Source of the DNA: Desulfofundulus luciae
GTDB lineage: Bacteria > Bacillota > Desulfotomaculia > Desulfotomaculales > Desulfovirgulaceae
NCBI RefSeq assembly: GCF_030813795.1
Contig: NZ_JAUSUX010000001.1
Location: forward strand, 186,001-250,000
Direction of reading: 5' to 3'
Length of the DNA: 64,000 nt
Every line of letters starts with the position of its first letter. Position 1 is the stretch's first letter. The notes below the pieces were generated by a model that did no database searches, had not been told where the DNA came from, and worked only from the letters and a program-made list of their open reading frames with translations. Of this stretch, positions 36,860-47,893 are shown one piece after another. A program made the translations under genes and the position numbers.

Positions 36860-38101
36860 ATGTTCCCCTTTAGCCAGATATTGCCGGCCATTATTGCCAC
36901 CCTTGCCACTGTGTTTTTCGACCCCCTGTTCTGGGTGGTGGTGCTGCTGGTGGCCCTGCAGTACCGGCGCATGGCCGCCGCCAGGAGGGAATTTTTCGGT
37001 CTGCCGGGTACTGGCGGGGTGTGGCGTGATACCCTGGCCGCCACGGGGTACGGTCTTCTGGGCGGCCTTCTGGGCAGTTTCCTCATGGTGCTTATCGGGC
37101 TTTCCCTTACAGGCTCCGGGTTAATTTATCTCTGGCCGGTGGCCATTTTATTAATGCTGATCAATGCCCGGTTTCTTTGTTTTGCCTATGCCGGGGGGGT
37201 GCTGTCGCTCAGCAACCTCATTTTCGGCTTTCCGGAAGTACACATCGCCCAGGTGCTGGCCCTGGTGGCTGTTTTACACCTGGTGGAAAGCGCGCTGATT
37301 CTGGCCAGCGGCCACCTGGGAGCCGTACCGGTTTATTTTAAATCGCCTGCAGGGCAGGTGATCGGTGGGTTTACTTTACAGCGTTTCTGGCCCATTCCCA
37401 TTGTTGCCCTGGCTGTGGTCGGTCCGGCGGCGGTACAGCAGGGGGTGGCCATGCCCGATTGGTGGCCCCTGCTCAAACCGGGAGTTAACGGTGATGCGAA
37501 GGATCTGGTCTACGCCCTCATCCCGGTGGTGGCCGGGCTCGGTTACGGGGACCTGGCCATTTCCCGCAGTCCGGGAGAGAAGAGCCGCCTTTCGGCCCTT
37601 TTTCTGGGTGCATATAGCCTCTGCCTGCTTCTCCTGGCGGTACTTTCCCAATATGTTCATGGTATGGCTTTTCTGGCCGCCCTCTTTTCCCCCCTGGGTC
37701 ACGAAATGGTCATCTATATCGGCAAAAAAGTGGAATTTTTGCGGCGCCCCCTCTTTGTACCCCCGCCCCGGGGGGTAGGGGTGCTGGACGTGGTACCGGA
37801 CAGCCCGGCCTGGCGGGCGGGGATTCGCCCGGGTGATGTGGTGTTGTTCCTGAACCAGCACCAGGTAAATTCCCGCCCCGAACTGGAGATGGCTCTGGCC
37901 AACGTTTGGGGTCCGGTGGAGGTGCAGTTCCTGCACGGGCCGGAGCGGGCCTTTCACCGGGAGGTGGTCTTCCGGGCCCCGGGCCGGCCCTTTGGTTTTG
38001 TACCCGTACCTGACGGCAGTGAGGAAGCCGTCATGGACCTCTCCACCGCCGGCCCCCTGGGGCGCTGGTGGCAGGATTTCTGGCGGCGCATCAGGCGTTA
38101 A
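36860..38101 (+). CDS. MinJ-like membrane protein with C-terminal PDZ domain
   Basis: A 413-residue protein with about seven hydrophobic segments (residues 8-300) and a C-terminal PDZ domain (about 300-380: GVLDVVPDSPAWRAGIRPGD, LFLNQHQVNSRPELEMAL). Topology and position (ftsEX, protease, then this gene, with uvrB further on) match Bacillus MinJ, which bridges DivIVA and MinD at the septum; the symbol is not asserted because the identity is inferred from layout. Its internal PDZ and multi-spanning membrane part would also suit a scaffold for a site-2 protease. ATG follows GGAAAGAGTGG. A new promoter and cooT come after it. Confidence 0.8.
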   Translation: MFPFSQILPAIIATLATVFFDPLFWVVVLLVALQYRRMAAARREFFGLPGTGGVWRDTLAATGYGLLGGLLGSFLMVLIGLSLTGSGLIYLWPVAILLMLINARFLCFAYAGGVLSLSNLIFGFPEVHIAQVLALVAVLHLVESALILASGHLGAVPVYFKSPAGQVIGGFTLQRFWPIPIVALAVVGPAAVQQGVAMPDWWPLLKPGVNGDAKDLVYALIPVVAGLGYGDLAISRSPGEKSRLSALFLGAYSLCLLLLAVLSQYVHGMAFLAALFSPLGHEMVIYIGKKVEFLRRPLFVPPPRGVGVLDVVPDSPAWRAGIRPGDVVLFLNQHQVNSRPELEMALANVWGPVEVQFLHGPERAFHREVVFRAPGRPFGFVPVPDGSEEAVMDLSTAGPLGRWWQDFWRRIRR

Positions 38102-38143
38102 TCTTTCTGCAGTACTGCCCTCGAAACCGGGTATAATTTGCCG

Positions 38144-38173
38144 TTGACACTCGCCGGAAGCCGGGGCTATAAT
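38144..38173 (+). promoter_or_regulatory. cooT promoter
   Basis: TTGACA (38144-38149), 18 bases, TATAAT (38168-38173). A second TATAAT at 38132-38137 could add a start. Confidence 0.85.
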
Positions 38174-38198
38174 CGTTTATGAAAAGGTGGTGTGGCGT

Positions 38199-38390
38199 AT
38201 GTGTGAAGCAAACGCTTACCTGCGTAAGGACGGCAAAGAAGAACTCTTTTTAGAAAATGTGGACCGGGTGATCCCCCACGAGGACGGGATTTTGCTGGAG
38301 GACATCTTCGGGCGGCGCAAAATAGTGAAGGCCAAAATTGTGGAGCTGGCCCTGGTGGATCACCGCATTATTTTAGAGAAAGAAGAATAA
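38199..38390 (+). CDS. cooT: CooT-family nickel-binding protein
   Basis: A 63-residue protein beginning MCEANAYLRKDGKEELFLEN and containing IFGRRKIVKAKIVELALVDH. In Rhodospirillum CooT, Cys2 binds Ni(II) for CO dehydrogenase maturation, and Cys2 is present here. The fold is a small beta barrel. AAAGGTGG gives ATG 38199, not the upstream GTG 38187. The gene has its own strong promoter and terminator and no CO dehydrogenase gene beside it, so it is a stand-alone unit that may supply nickel to an enzyme coded elsewhere. Confidence 0.88.
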   Translation: MCEANAYLRKDGKEELFLENVDRVIPHEDGILLEDIFGRRKIVKAKIVELALVDHRIILEKEE

Positions 38391-38414
38391 GCAGCATGAC
38401 AAAGGCTTAAAGCG

Positions 38415-38445
38415 AAAGGGGCAGTGAAACCTGCCCTTTTTCTTT
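38415..38445 (+). terminator. Terminator after cooT
   Basis: A ten-bp stem (AAAGGGGCAG/CTGCCCTTTT, one wobble), six-base loop and T-rich tail. Confidence 0.9.
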
Positions 38446-38531
38446 AGTGGCGTAGCGAGCGGAGCGAACGGCGTATAAACAGGCATACAGTTATTTTTTC
38501 CGGGTTAGTCTTTAATGGCGGGGTGAGATAG

Positions 38532-39170
38532 TTGTTCTGGTTGCAGGAAAGCCTGTTCGGCGACCCCGGGTGGGATCTCTCCGGGATAAACGATATGGCC
38601 GTCCTGGAAGAAAAGGTCAAAACATGCAACCGCTGCGGCCTGCGGGCGGGCTGCCAGGGAGTGGTTTTTGGCGAGGGCAACCCCGCGGCCAAGGTGGTGC
38701 TCTGCGGAGAAGGGCCGGGGGCTGATGAAGATCGTTTGGGCCGGCCCTTTGTGGGAAAAGCCGGCCAATTGCTGGACAAGATTTTAGAGGCCTGCGGCTT
38801 CGGGCGTTTTGAGCATGTTTACATACTGAACACCGTAAAATGCCGGCCTCCCGGCAACCGGATACCCACCGAGGAGGAGCGGGCGGCCTGCCGTCCCAAC
38901 CTGGAGGCCCAGTTGCGCATTTTACAGCCCCGGATCATGGTCCTGCTGGGAGCCACCGCCCTGCAGGCCGTCCTGGATCCCCGGGGGCGCATTACCCGGG
39001 ACCGGGGGCGCTGGGTGGAAAAAAACGGGGTCTGGATCATGCCCACCTATCACCCGGCGGCCTTGCTGCGCAATCCCAACTTGAAAAGGGATACGTGGGA
39101 AGATTTCAAGCAGGTGGTGGCCAAGTACCGGGAGCTGATCGACCCCAACCACTACTCTCCCCACTGCTGA
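38532..39170 (+). CDS. Family-4 uracil-DNA glycosylase
   Basis: Removes uracil from DNA. The 212 residues have CNRCGLRAGCQGVVFGEG near the N-terminus, GEGPGADEDRLGRPFVG as the catalytic and uracil motif, and NTVKCRPPGNRIPTEEERAAC. The four Cys (C..C and C...C) bind the [4Fe-4S] cluster of family-4 enzymes. PTYHPAALLRN supplies the C-terminal His motif. TTG 38532 follows GGGGTGAG. Thermophile and anaerobe enzymes of this family are common. The sequence from 39171 to 39309 holds a repeat fragment and no gene. Confidence 0.95.
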   Translation: MFWLQESLFGDPGWDLSGINDMAVLEEKVKTCNRCGLRAGCQGVVFGEGNPAAKVVLCGEGPGADEDRLGRPFVGKAGQLLDKILEACGFGRFEHVYILNTVKCRPPGNRIPTEEERAACRPNLEAQLRILQPRIMVLLGATALQAVLDPRGRITRDRGRWVEKNGVWIMPTYHPAALLRNPNLKRDTWEDFKQVVAKYRELIDPNHYSPHC

Positions 39171-39265
39171 AATTGCCACGGCGCGACGAGGGACGGCCGT
39201 TACCTGTACGAAAAAACAAGGCCGGTCCGAAGTAAGCCGCGGTGTACCTCTTACGCGGAACATAT

Positions 39266-39312
39266 GAGTGAGCGGGATAAAGCCGCAACTTAAGCGAGTT
39301 GGCTAACACTTA
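39266..39312 (+). repeat. Diverged flank copy without the inverted-end element
   Basis: GAGTGAGCGGGA, then ACTTAAGCGAGTT and CTAACACTTA resemble the two flanks of the 54825-54916 element, here joined by only a few bases with no CCCAGCACTCAC ends. It may be an empty or excised site, or a related repeat. Confidence 0.45.
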
Positions 39313-39603
39313 GCTAGTAGTTCTGACAGGTCCCGGCAGGTCCGGCGGCCAGGCGGTAACGCCCCTGCGCCGGGCCTGGATTAAAAGCGCGATGAATCTC
39401 CGCTCCGCAGTATTAATCTTGAAAATTACATAATCAACCATTTCATTGTCCACCAGGTGAAATTCCCTTAAGGCTTCCTGCCAGTCCCGGCGGGCCTCGT
39501 CAATGATCTCCACCAGGGTGGGCATCCGGCGCTGGCAAAACGAATCCATCCATCTTAAAAAGCTCCTGAGCAGTGATTTCCAGAGAACCAGCAGTTTATT
39601 CAA
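39310..39603 (-). CDS. YaaL/DUF2508-like protein
   Basis: A 97-residue protein on the minus strand. TTG 39603 has GGGAGGTGG eight bases upstream. It contains PTLVEIIDEARRDWQEALRE (about residues 29-48), FHLVDNEMVDYVIFKINTAE and RRFIALLIQARRRGVTAW. The DUF2508 family (Bacillus YaaL) is largely helical, linked to sporulating Firmicutes and of unknown function. The gene stands alone, opposite in direction to its neighbours. The 220 bases upstream hold a weak TATAAT on its strand (39697-39692) and a short hairpin with T-run on the other (39642-39665). Confidence 0.85.
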   Translation of the reverse strand: MNKLLVLWKSLLRSFLRWMDSFCQRRMPTLVEIIDEARRDWQEALREFHLVDNEMVDYVIFKINTAERRFIALLIQARRRGVTAWPPDLPGPVRTTS

Positions 39604-39825
39604 GTGGGACCACCTCCCATAACCTATGGTTATGAGCCTGTAGCCCCCTGTAGAAGGGCTTTTTTGTTGAACGCAAAAAACCCAATAATCAATTATATTT
39701 CCAGCGGCACATAAGCATAATACGCTTTAAGGATGCATTCCACGCGAGGCAATTTCGGATTCATCAAGAACTGGGGATATTTCAGATGGTAACTTACCTG
39801 GACTTTCACTGCAGGGGGCTTGAGA

Positions 39826-41325
39826 ATGATGGGCCGGTACGCCGGGTGGAAGAGGGCCGGGCTGCCTGTTTTCCTGGCCGCCTTGCTGATGTTAACCGGA
39901 TGTCCCGGGCGGGGTGAAGAGCAGCAAATAACCCCCCAGTTGCGGATTGCCGTTAGCCTGGCCGATATGCAGCGGGACGGCAACCAGATCATCAAGCAGG
40001 TGATGAACCGGCGCAGGCGTGAGGAAAAGGTGGTCATCACCTGGCTGGATGCGAAAAACGATCCCGTGCAGCAGGAAAAACAGTTGCAGCAGCTTGCCGG
40101 GCGGCGGGTTAAAGCCGTGGTACTTCAGGCGGTGGACCCGGCGGGTGCCCCCCGTCTTGTGCGGCAGCTCGTACAGAATAATATCAAGGTGGTGGCCCTG
40201 GAAACCCTGCCCACCAATACCCCGGTGGATGCCTACGTGGCCTCAGATCACGCCAGGGCGGGAGAGCTGCAGGCCCGGTTCATTGACGAGGCCCTGCGGC
40301 AGGCCGCCGGTATGCCTGCCGGGCCGGGAACTTCCTCCGGCGGCCAGGGCCGGGGGGGCGGCCAGGGCGATCAGGCCAGCGGCAGCCAGGGGCAGGGTGC
40401 CGCCCAGATGACCATGCCCGGCAGGCAGCTTCCTTCCAGACGACCCCTTAACGTAATGATCCTGGCCGGTGATCCCCGGGACAACGTTACCCGGGAAGTT
40501 ATGGCCGCGGCCCGGAAAGCGCTGGAGGCCAACCCTCAGGTGCGGGTGGTGGAAGAGGCCCGGCAACCGGGAAATCAGCCGGCCATGGCCAGCCTTGCCG
40601 TGCAGCAGGCCCTGGCCAAGTTCAACAATAAAATTGATATTATTCTGGCCAGTGACAGTCGGCTGGCCATAGCCGCGGTGGAGGTCCTCAAAGCCGCGGG
40701 CTTAAACAACCGCGTGCTTACAGTGGGGGTGGGGGCCGATAGGGAGGCTTCCCGGGCCCTGCTGGCCGGGGAGCACGATGCGGAAGTGGACACCAGGCCC
40801 GATTTGCTGGGGCAGTACGCCCTGGACGCGGCGGTAGGCCTGGCCAAAACAGGGCACTGGCAGTACGACACCCGGGTGACCAGCGGCGATTACAGCATTC
40901 CGGCCCGTATTGTACCCGTGCGGTTGATTCAGTCCGCCAACGCTTATTTGCTGCAGGAGCGCTGGGGAAAAGAAGTAGTCCACAAGCAGGGCGGCACCCG
41001 GAGCCAGGGTGAAAGTCAAACTGGAGGAAGCGATCAGAGCGGGGGTTCCTCCGAACAGGATAGTCAACAGGCTCAGGGGGGCGACCAGGGCGGCCAGGCC
41101 GGTGGGGGTAAACAAAAGCCCCGCACCACTTTGCGCATTACCACCCGCGAGGGGAAAACGGTGGAGGTGCAGATACAGGGCGAGGTGGAGCGCATTGAAA
41201 GTATGGAGGGCGGCCGGGCCGGCCTCCAGCAGCAAATGCCCATGCCGGCTGGAGGAGCCGGCGGCGGTGGCGGCGGTCCCGGCGGAGGAGGCGCCGGCGG
41301 TGGAGGCGGTGGAGGCGGTATGTAA
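39826..41325 (+). CDS. Orphan sugar-type ABC binding lipoprotein with low-complexity inserts
   Basis: A 499-residue lipoprotein. Residues about 8-25 form the signal peptide and LLMLTGC the lipobox, so the mature protein starts at Cys about 26. The rest is a type I periplasmic-binding fold (Peripla_BP_4, RbsB-like): LRIAVSLADMQRDGNQIIKQ, VVLQAVDPAGAPRLVRQL, KIDIILASDSRLAIAAVEVL. A Gly/Gln/Ser-rich insert (about 165-200) separates the lobes, and a Gly-rich tail of about 25 residues ends the protein. ATG 39826 has GGGGG seven bases upstream; TTG 39820 is the alternative. No permease or ATPase is beside it, which is unusual for this family. Confidence 0.82.
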   Translation: MMGRYAGWKRAGLPVFLAALLMLTGCPGRGEEQQITPQLRIAVSLADMQRDGNQIIKQVMNRRRREEKVVITWLDAKNDPVQQEKQLQQLAGRRVKAVVLQAVDPAGAPRLVRQLVQNNIKVVALETLPTNTPVDAYVASDHARAGELQARFIDEALRQAAGMPAGPGTSSGGQGRGGGQGDQASGSQGQGAAQMTMPGRQLPSRRPLNVMILAGDPRDNVTREVMAAARKALEANPQVRVVEEARQPGNQPAMASLAVQQALAKFNNKIDIILASDSRLAIAAVEVLKAAGLNNRVLTVGVGADREASRALLAGEHDAEVDTRPDLLGQYALDAAVGLAKTGHWQYDTRVTSGDYSIPARIVPVRLIQSANAYLLQERWGKEVVHKQGGTRSQGESQTGGSDQSGGSSEQDSQQAQGGDQGGQAGGGKQKPRTTLRITTREGKTVEVQIQGEVERIESMEGGRAGLQQQMPMPAGGAGGGGGGPGGGGAGGGGGGGGM

Positions 41326-41363
41326 GCAAAGCGGCACTGCCTTTGAAAAAACTGGATAACAAA

Positions 41364-41398
41364 AGACCATCTCCCCGGGAAGAGGAGATGGTCTTTTT
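41364..41398 (+). terminator. Terminator after the binding protein
   Basis: Eleven-bp stem AGACCATCTCC/GGAGATGGTCT with a nine-base loop and five T. Confidence 0.93.
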
Positions 41399-41426
41399 GC
41401 ACCCGGACCGCAAAATATAGTATAAT
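41397..41426 (+). promoter_or_regulatory. Promoter for the YkgJ-like gene
   Basis: TTGCAC (41397-41402), 18 bases, TATAAT (41421-41426). The -35 shares bases with the terminator tail. Confidence 0.7.
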
Positions 41427-41481
41427 ACTTCGTTACAGGGCAATCTGGTTATCTGGTTACTTAACGGGAGGAGAACCCCTT

Positions 41482-42174
41482 TTGAAAGTACGCATCAACG
41501 ACTGCCTTCTGGGCGGAAAGCCGGCCTATGATGTTCAAATAATTGACGAAGGCGCCACGGTGCAGGATTACCTGGATGCCTTAAACGATTTTATCCGGGA
41601 ACACTGTCCTCCCTGCAACGGCTGCACCGGATGCTGCTGGGAGCGGGTCCCCCTTACCTACCCCGATGTGGCTGCTTTCCTGCGGGACGGCCGGTTCGGG
41701 CGGCAGTTCCAGGGGCTGCCCGCGGCCCTGTCATCCTTCCTGCAGCAGTACGGTTACGTTTACGTAGAAGGGCCGGTGGTGGACATCAGCCTGGGGTTTA
41801 AATCCGACGGCTCCTGCATTTTCCTGGATACCCGGCGGGGCCGGTGCTCCATTTATCGCCTGCGCCCCATGGTCTGCCAGACCTACATCTGCCGCCGGGC
41901 CACCTGGCGGGCCAGGGAGCTCAGGGGCGTGGTGGTGAATGCCGGCATGGATGAACTGGTCCGGCGCTGGCTCCTGGAGGGCCGCCGCTGCGGCCGGCCG
42001 CCGGTGATCCACGAAGGCCGGCGGCCCCACCCCCGCCTGCGGGATTACCATCCCGGAGCTTTCAGCGGCAGGGAGCGTTTTGCAGAGGTCCGGTTGAAGA
42101 GTCTCTGCCCGCCCGGGCTGTGGCGGGAATTGTATTGTTTGCCTGGAACTGGCTCCAGCCCCATTGACAGGTAA
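41482..42174 (+). CDS. YkgJ-type cysteine-cluster protein
   Basis: A 230-residue metal-binding protein of the UPF0153/YkgJ family. The signature CPPCNGCTGCCWERVPL (about residues 46-62) has the CxxCxxCC arrangement, and a second block is SCIFLDTRRGRCSIYRLRPMVCQTYIC. These Cys probably bind zinc or an iron-sulfur cluster. Function is unknown. TTG 41482 has GGGAGGAG eight bases upstream. The uvrB promoter overlaps its stop codon. Confidence 0.88.
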   Translation: MKVRINDCLLGGKPAYDVQIIDEGATVQDYLDALNDFIREHCPPCNGCTGCCWERVPLTYPDVAAFLRDGRFGRQFQGLPAALSSFLQQYGYVYVEGPVVDISLGFKSDGSCIFLDTRRGRCSIYRLRPMVCQTYICRRATWRARELRGVVVNAGMDELVRRWLLEGRRCGRPPVIHEGRRPHPRLRDYHPGAFSGRERFAEVRLKSLCPPGLWRELYCLPGTGSSPIDR

Positions 42175-42192
42175 TTAAAAGGGGGATAGAAT
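42164..42192 (+). promoter_or_regulatory. uvrB promoter
   Basis: TTGACA (42164-42169), exactly 17 bases, TAGAAT (42187-42192). I see no LexA-type palindrome near it, although uvrB is an SOS gene in many Firmicutes. Confidence 0.85.
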
Positions 42193-42216
42193 CAATTAAG
42201 AAGCGGGGTGGTAAAG

Positions 42217-44259
42217 TTGTCTTACCAGGAGCGTCCTTTCAAACTGAAATCGGATTTCCAGCCCCGGGGCGACCAGCCCGGGGCCATTGCCCGGCTGGTG
42301 GAAGGGCTGCAAAAGGGCTACCCCATGCAAACCCTTTTGGGTGTCACCGGTTCCGGGAAGACCTATACCATGGCCCAGGTAATCCAGACGGTGCAGCGCC
42401 CCACCCTGGTGCTGGCCCCCAACAAGACCCTGGCCGCCCAGCTCTGCAGCGAGTTCCGGGAGTTTTTTCCCGAGAACGCGGTAGAATACTTTATCAGCTA
42501 TTATGACTATTACCAGCCCGAAGCCTATATACCGCAGACGGATACCTATATCGAAAAGGATTCCTCCATCAACGACGAGATAGATAAGCTGCGCCACTCG
42601 GCCACCTGCGCCCTTTTTGAGCGGCGGGACGTGATCATTGTAGCCAGCGTATCCTGCATCTACGGTTTGGGTGACCCCGAGGAATACCGCACCCTGGTGC
42701 TCTCCTTGCGCAAGGGAGGTACCTATGACCGGGATGCGGTGCTGCGCAAGCTGGTGGAGATCCAGTACGAGCGCAACGATGTGAACTTCACCCGGGGAAA
42801 ATTCCGGGTGCTGGGGGATGTGGTGGAGGTCTTCCCCGCCTCCTACACCGAAAAGGCCATCCGTATCGATTTCTTCGGGGACGAAATCGAGCGGTTGCTG
42901 GAGTTCGACGTGCTCACCGGGGAGATCATCGGGGAACGCCAGCACGTGTCCATCTTCCCGGCCAGCCACTACACCGTTTCCCGGCCCCGCATGGAAAGGG
43001 CCATCGCGGCCATTGAGGCCGAACTGGAGGAGAGGCTGGCCGAGCTGAGGAAACAGGGCAAATTGCTGGAGGCCCAGCGGCTGGAACAGCGGACCCGGTA
43101 CGACATCGAGATGATGCGGGAGATGGGTTACTGCAAGGGTATTGAGAACTACTCCCGCCACCTGACGGGCCGGGCTCCCGGGGAGCCCCCCTATACCCTG
43201 CTGGACTACTTCCCCCAGGACTTCCTGCTCTTCATTGACGAGTCCCACGTGGCGGTGCCCCAGGTGCGGGGGATGTACGAGGGCGACCGCTCCCGCAAGG
43301 CGGCCCTGGTGGAATACGGCTTCCGCCTGCCCTCGGCCTTTGACAACCGGCCCCTCAAGTTTGAGGAGTTCGAGCGGAAGATCAACCAGGTCATCTTCGT
43401 CTCCGCCACCCCCGGCCCCTATGAACTGGAGCGCAGCAGCCAGGTGGTGGAGCAGATCATCCGGCCCACCGGGCTGGTGGACCCCGAGCTTTCGGTGCGA
43501 CCCACCCGGGGCCAGATTGACGACCTGGTGGCGGAGATCCGGCAGCGGGTGGCCAAAAACCAGCGGGTGCTGGTGACCACCCTGACCAAGAAAATGGCCG
43601 AGGATCTCACCGACTACCTGCGGGAGCTGGGCATCAGGGTGCGCTATATGCACTCGGAGATCAACGCCATCGAGCGCATGGAAATTGTGCGGGACCTGCG
43701 CCTGGGGGTCTTTGACGTGCTGGTGGGGATCAACCTTTTGCGGGAGGGCCTGGACCTGCCCGAGGTCAGCCTGGTGGCCATCCTGGATGCCGACAAGGAG
43801 GGCTACCTGCGCTCCGAGCGCTCCCTGATCCAGACCATCGGCCGGGCCGCCCGCAACGCGGAGGGCAAGGTGATCCTCTATGCCGATCGCATTACCGAAT
43901 CCATGGACCGGGCAATCAAGGAAACAGAACGCCGGCGCCGGATCCAGATGGAATATAACCAGAAACACGGCATTATCCCCCGCACGGTGGTCAAGGGGGT
44001 GCGGGACGTGATTGAGGCCACGCGTGTGGCGGAGCCAAAGGCCGCTTACCAGGCCAAGGATAAGCCCCGGCCGAAGAAGCGGACCAGGAAAGAGCTGAAG
44101 CAATTGATTGCCCGCCTGGAAAAGGAAATGCGGGAAGCCGCCCGCCATCTGGAGTTCGAAAAGGCGGCGGAGCTGCGGGATGCGATCATCGAATTGCGGC
44201 TGGAGCTCCAGGGACTCGACAGGCGCCTGGTGCCCGTAGGGGAAGTGGTGGGGGAGTAG
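42217..44259 (+). CDS. uvrB: Excinuclease ABC subunit B
   Basis: DNA damage-verifying helicase-like protein of nucleotide excision repair, 680 residues. Walker A is [10 protein letters not shown] (about residues 35-44). The beta-hairpin that threads DNA is [20 protein letters not shown] (about 93-112). The helicase motifs continue with [18 protein letters not shown], and the C-terminal UVR domain is [19 protein letters not shown] 42217 fits GCGGGGTGG; GTG 42208 is the alternative. The Uma2-like gene ends 2 bases away on the opposite strand, without a terminator between. Confidence 0.97.
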   Translation: MSYQERPFKLKSDFQPRGDQPGAIARLVEGLQKGYPMQTLLGVTGSGKTYTMAQVIQTVQRPTLVLAPNKTLAAQLCSEFREFFPENAVEYFISYYDYYQPEAYIPQTDTYIEKDSSINDEIDKLRHSATCALFERRDVIIVASVSCIYGLGDPEEYRTLVLSLRKGGTYDRDAVLRKLVEIQYERNDVNFTRGKFRVLGDVVEVFPASYTEKAIRIDFFGDEIERLLEFDVLTGEIIGERQHVSIFPASHYTVSRPRMERAIAAIEAELEERLAELRKQGKLLEAQRLEQRTRYDIEMMREMGYCKGIENYSRHLTGRAPGEPPYTLLDYFPQDFLLFIDESHVAVPQVRGMYEGDRSRKAALVEYGFRLPSAFDNRPLKFEEFERKINQVIFVSATPGPYELERSSQVVEQIIRPTGLVDPELSVRPTRGQIDDLVAEIRQRVAKNQRVLVTTLTKKMAEDLTDYLRELGIRVRYMHSEINAIERMEIVRDLRLGVFDVLVGINLLREGLDLPEVSLVAILDADKEGYLRSERSLIQTIGRAARNAEGKVILYADRITESMDRAIKETERRRRIQMEYNQKHGIIPRTVVKGVRDVIEATRVAEPKAAYQAKDKPRPKKRTRKELKQLIARLEKEMREAARHLEFEKAAELRDAIIELRLELQGLDRRLVPVGEVVGE

Positions 44260-44260
44260 A

Positions 44261-44824
44261 TCAGGCCCACACCTTCGAAAGGTCTACGACCAGTCCCGGA
44301 AAAATTTCCGGTTTAAAGAGTTCGTTACCGGTGACCCGGCTGACCAGGGTGTAGGCCCCTTCCTCCAGGCGGTACTCTTCCACCGTGGTGGTGTCGGGGT
44401 CAACCAGCCAGTAATAGCACACCCCGTAAAGGGCGTATACGTGGGCTTTGGTGATCCTGTCCCTGCGGGAAGTATTGGGGGAAAGGATTTCCACTACCAG
44501 GTCGGGGGCACCGGCAATGTTTTTCTCGGTTATAATTTCCGCCCTGGCGTGGGAGACAAAAATGAGGTCCGGTTGGGCAATGCTGATATTGGAAAAGATC
44601 ACGTCCAGGGGAGCATCGAAAACCTCCCCCAGGTTGTGTTCAAGGACATAAGCGTCGACAATCCGCTGCAGGTTGCGGGAAACCCGCTGGTGGCGGGTGG
44701 TGGGGGAGGGCGTCATGTGCAGCACCCCTTCCAGGATTTCATAACGGTTACCGTCGTCGGGCAGGTCAAGATAATCCTCATAGGTGAGGATGATCTTCCC
44801 TGCCGGGGGAGTGGGGATACTCAT
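44261..44824 (-). CDS. Uma2 family (PD-(D/E)XK-like) protein
   Basis: A 187-residue Uma2/DUF820 protein, a restriction-endonuclease-like fold. [20 protein letters not shown] (about 26-45) begins the fold. [21 protein letters not shown] supplies the D...ExxxP and Lys of the active site, followed by [17 protein letters not shown]. These proteins are abundant in cyanobacteria and scattered in Firmicutes; some are solitary and of unproven function. ATG has AAAGGAGGC upstream. It converges on uvrB with 1 base between stops. Confidence 0.9.
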   Translation of the reverse strand: MSIPTPPAGKIILTYEDYLDLPDDGNRYEILEGVLHMTPSPTTRHQRVSRNLQRIVDAYVLEHNLGEVFDAPLDVIFSNISIAQPDLIFVSHARAEIITEKNIAGAPDLVVEILSPNTSRRDRITKAHVYALYGVCYYWLVDPDTTTVEEYRLEEGAYTLVSRVTGNELFKPEIFPGLVVDLSKVWA

Positions 44825-44976
44825 GGCCGGGCCTCCTTTGCGCTCAAATATTCCTGAGCGGCTTTTGTTTTGCTACCGTCAATTGTATAATATATCCCCG
44901 GGACAGTCAAAGGGGTCCCTTTATTCTTTTCTGTGGCGCTATAGTGCGGCAAAGAGCATTATATGGAGGAAGAGTT

Positions 44977-47874
<2,898 letters not shown>

Positions 47875-47893
47875 TGACGGGGAGGGGAGCAGG

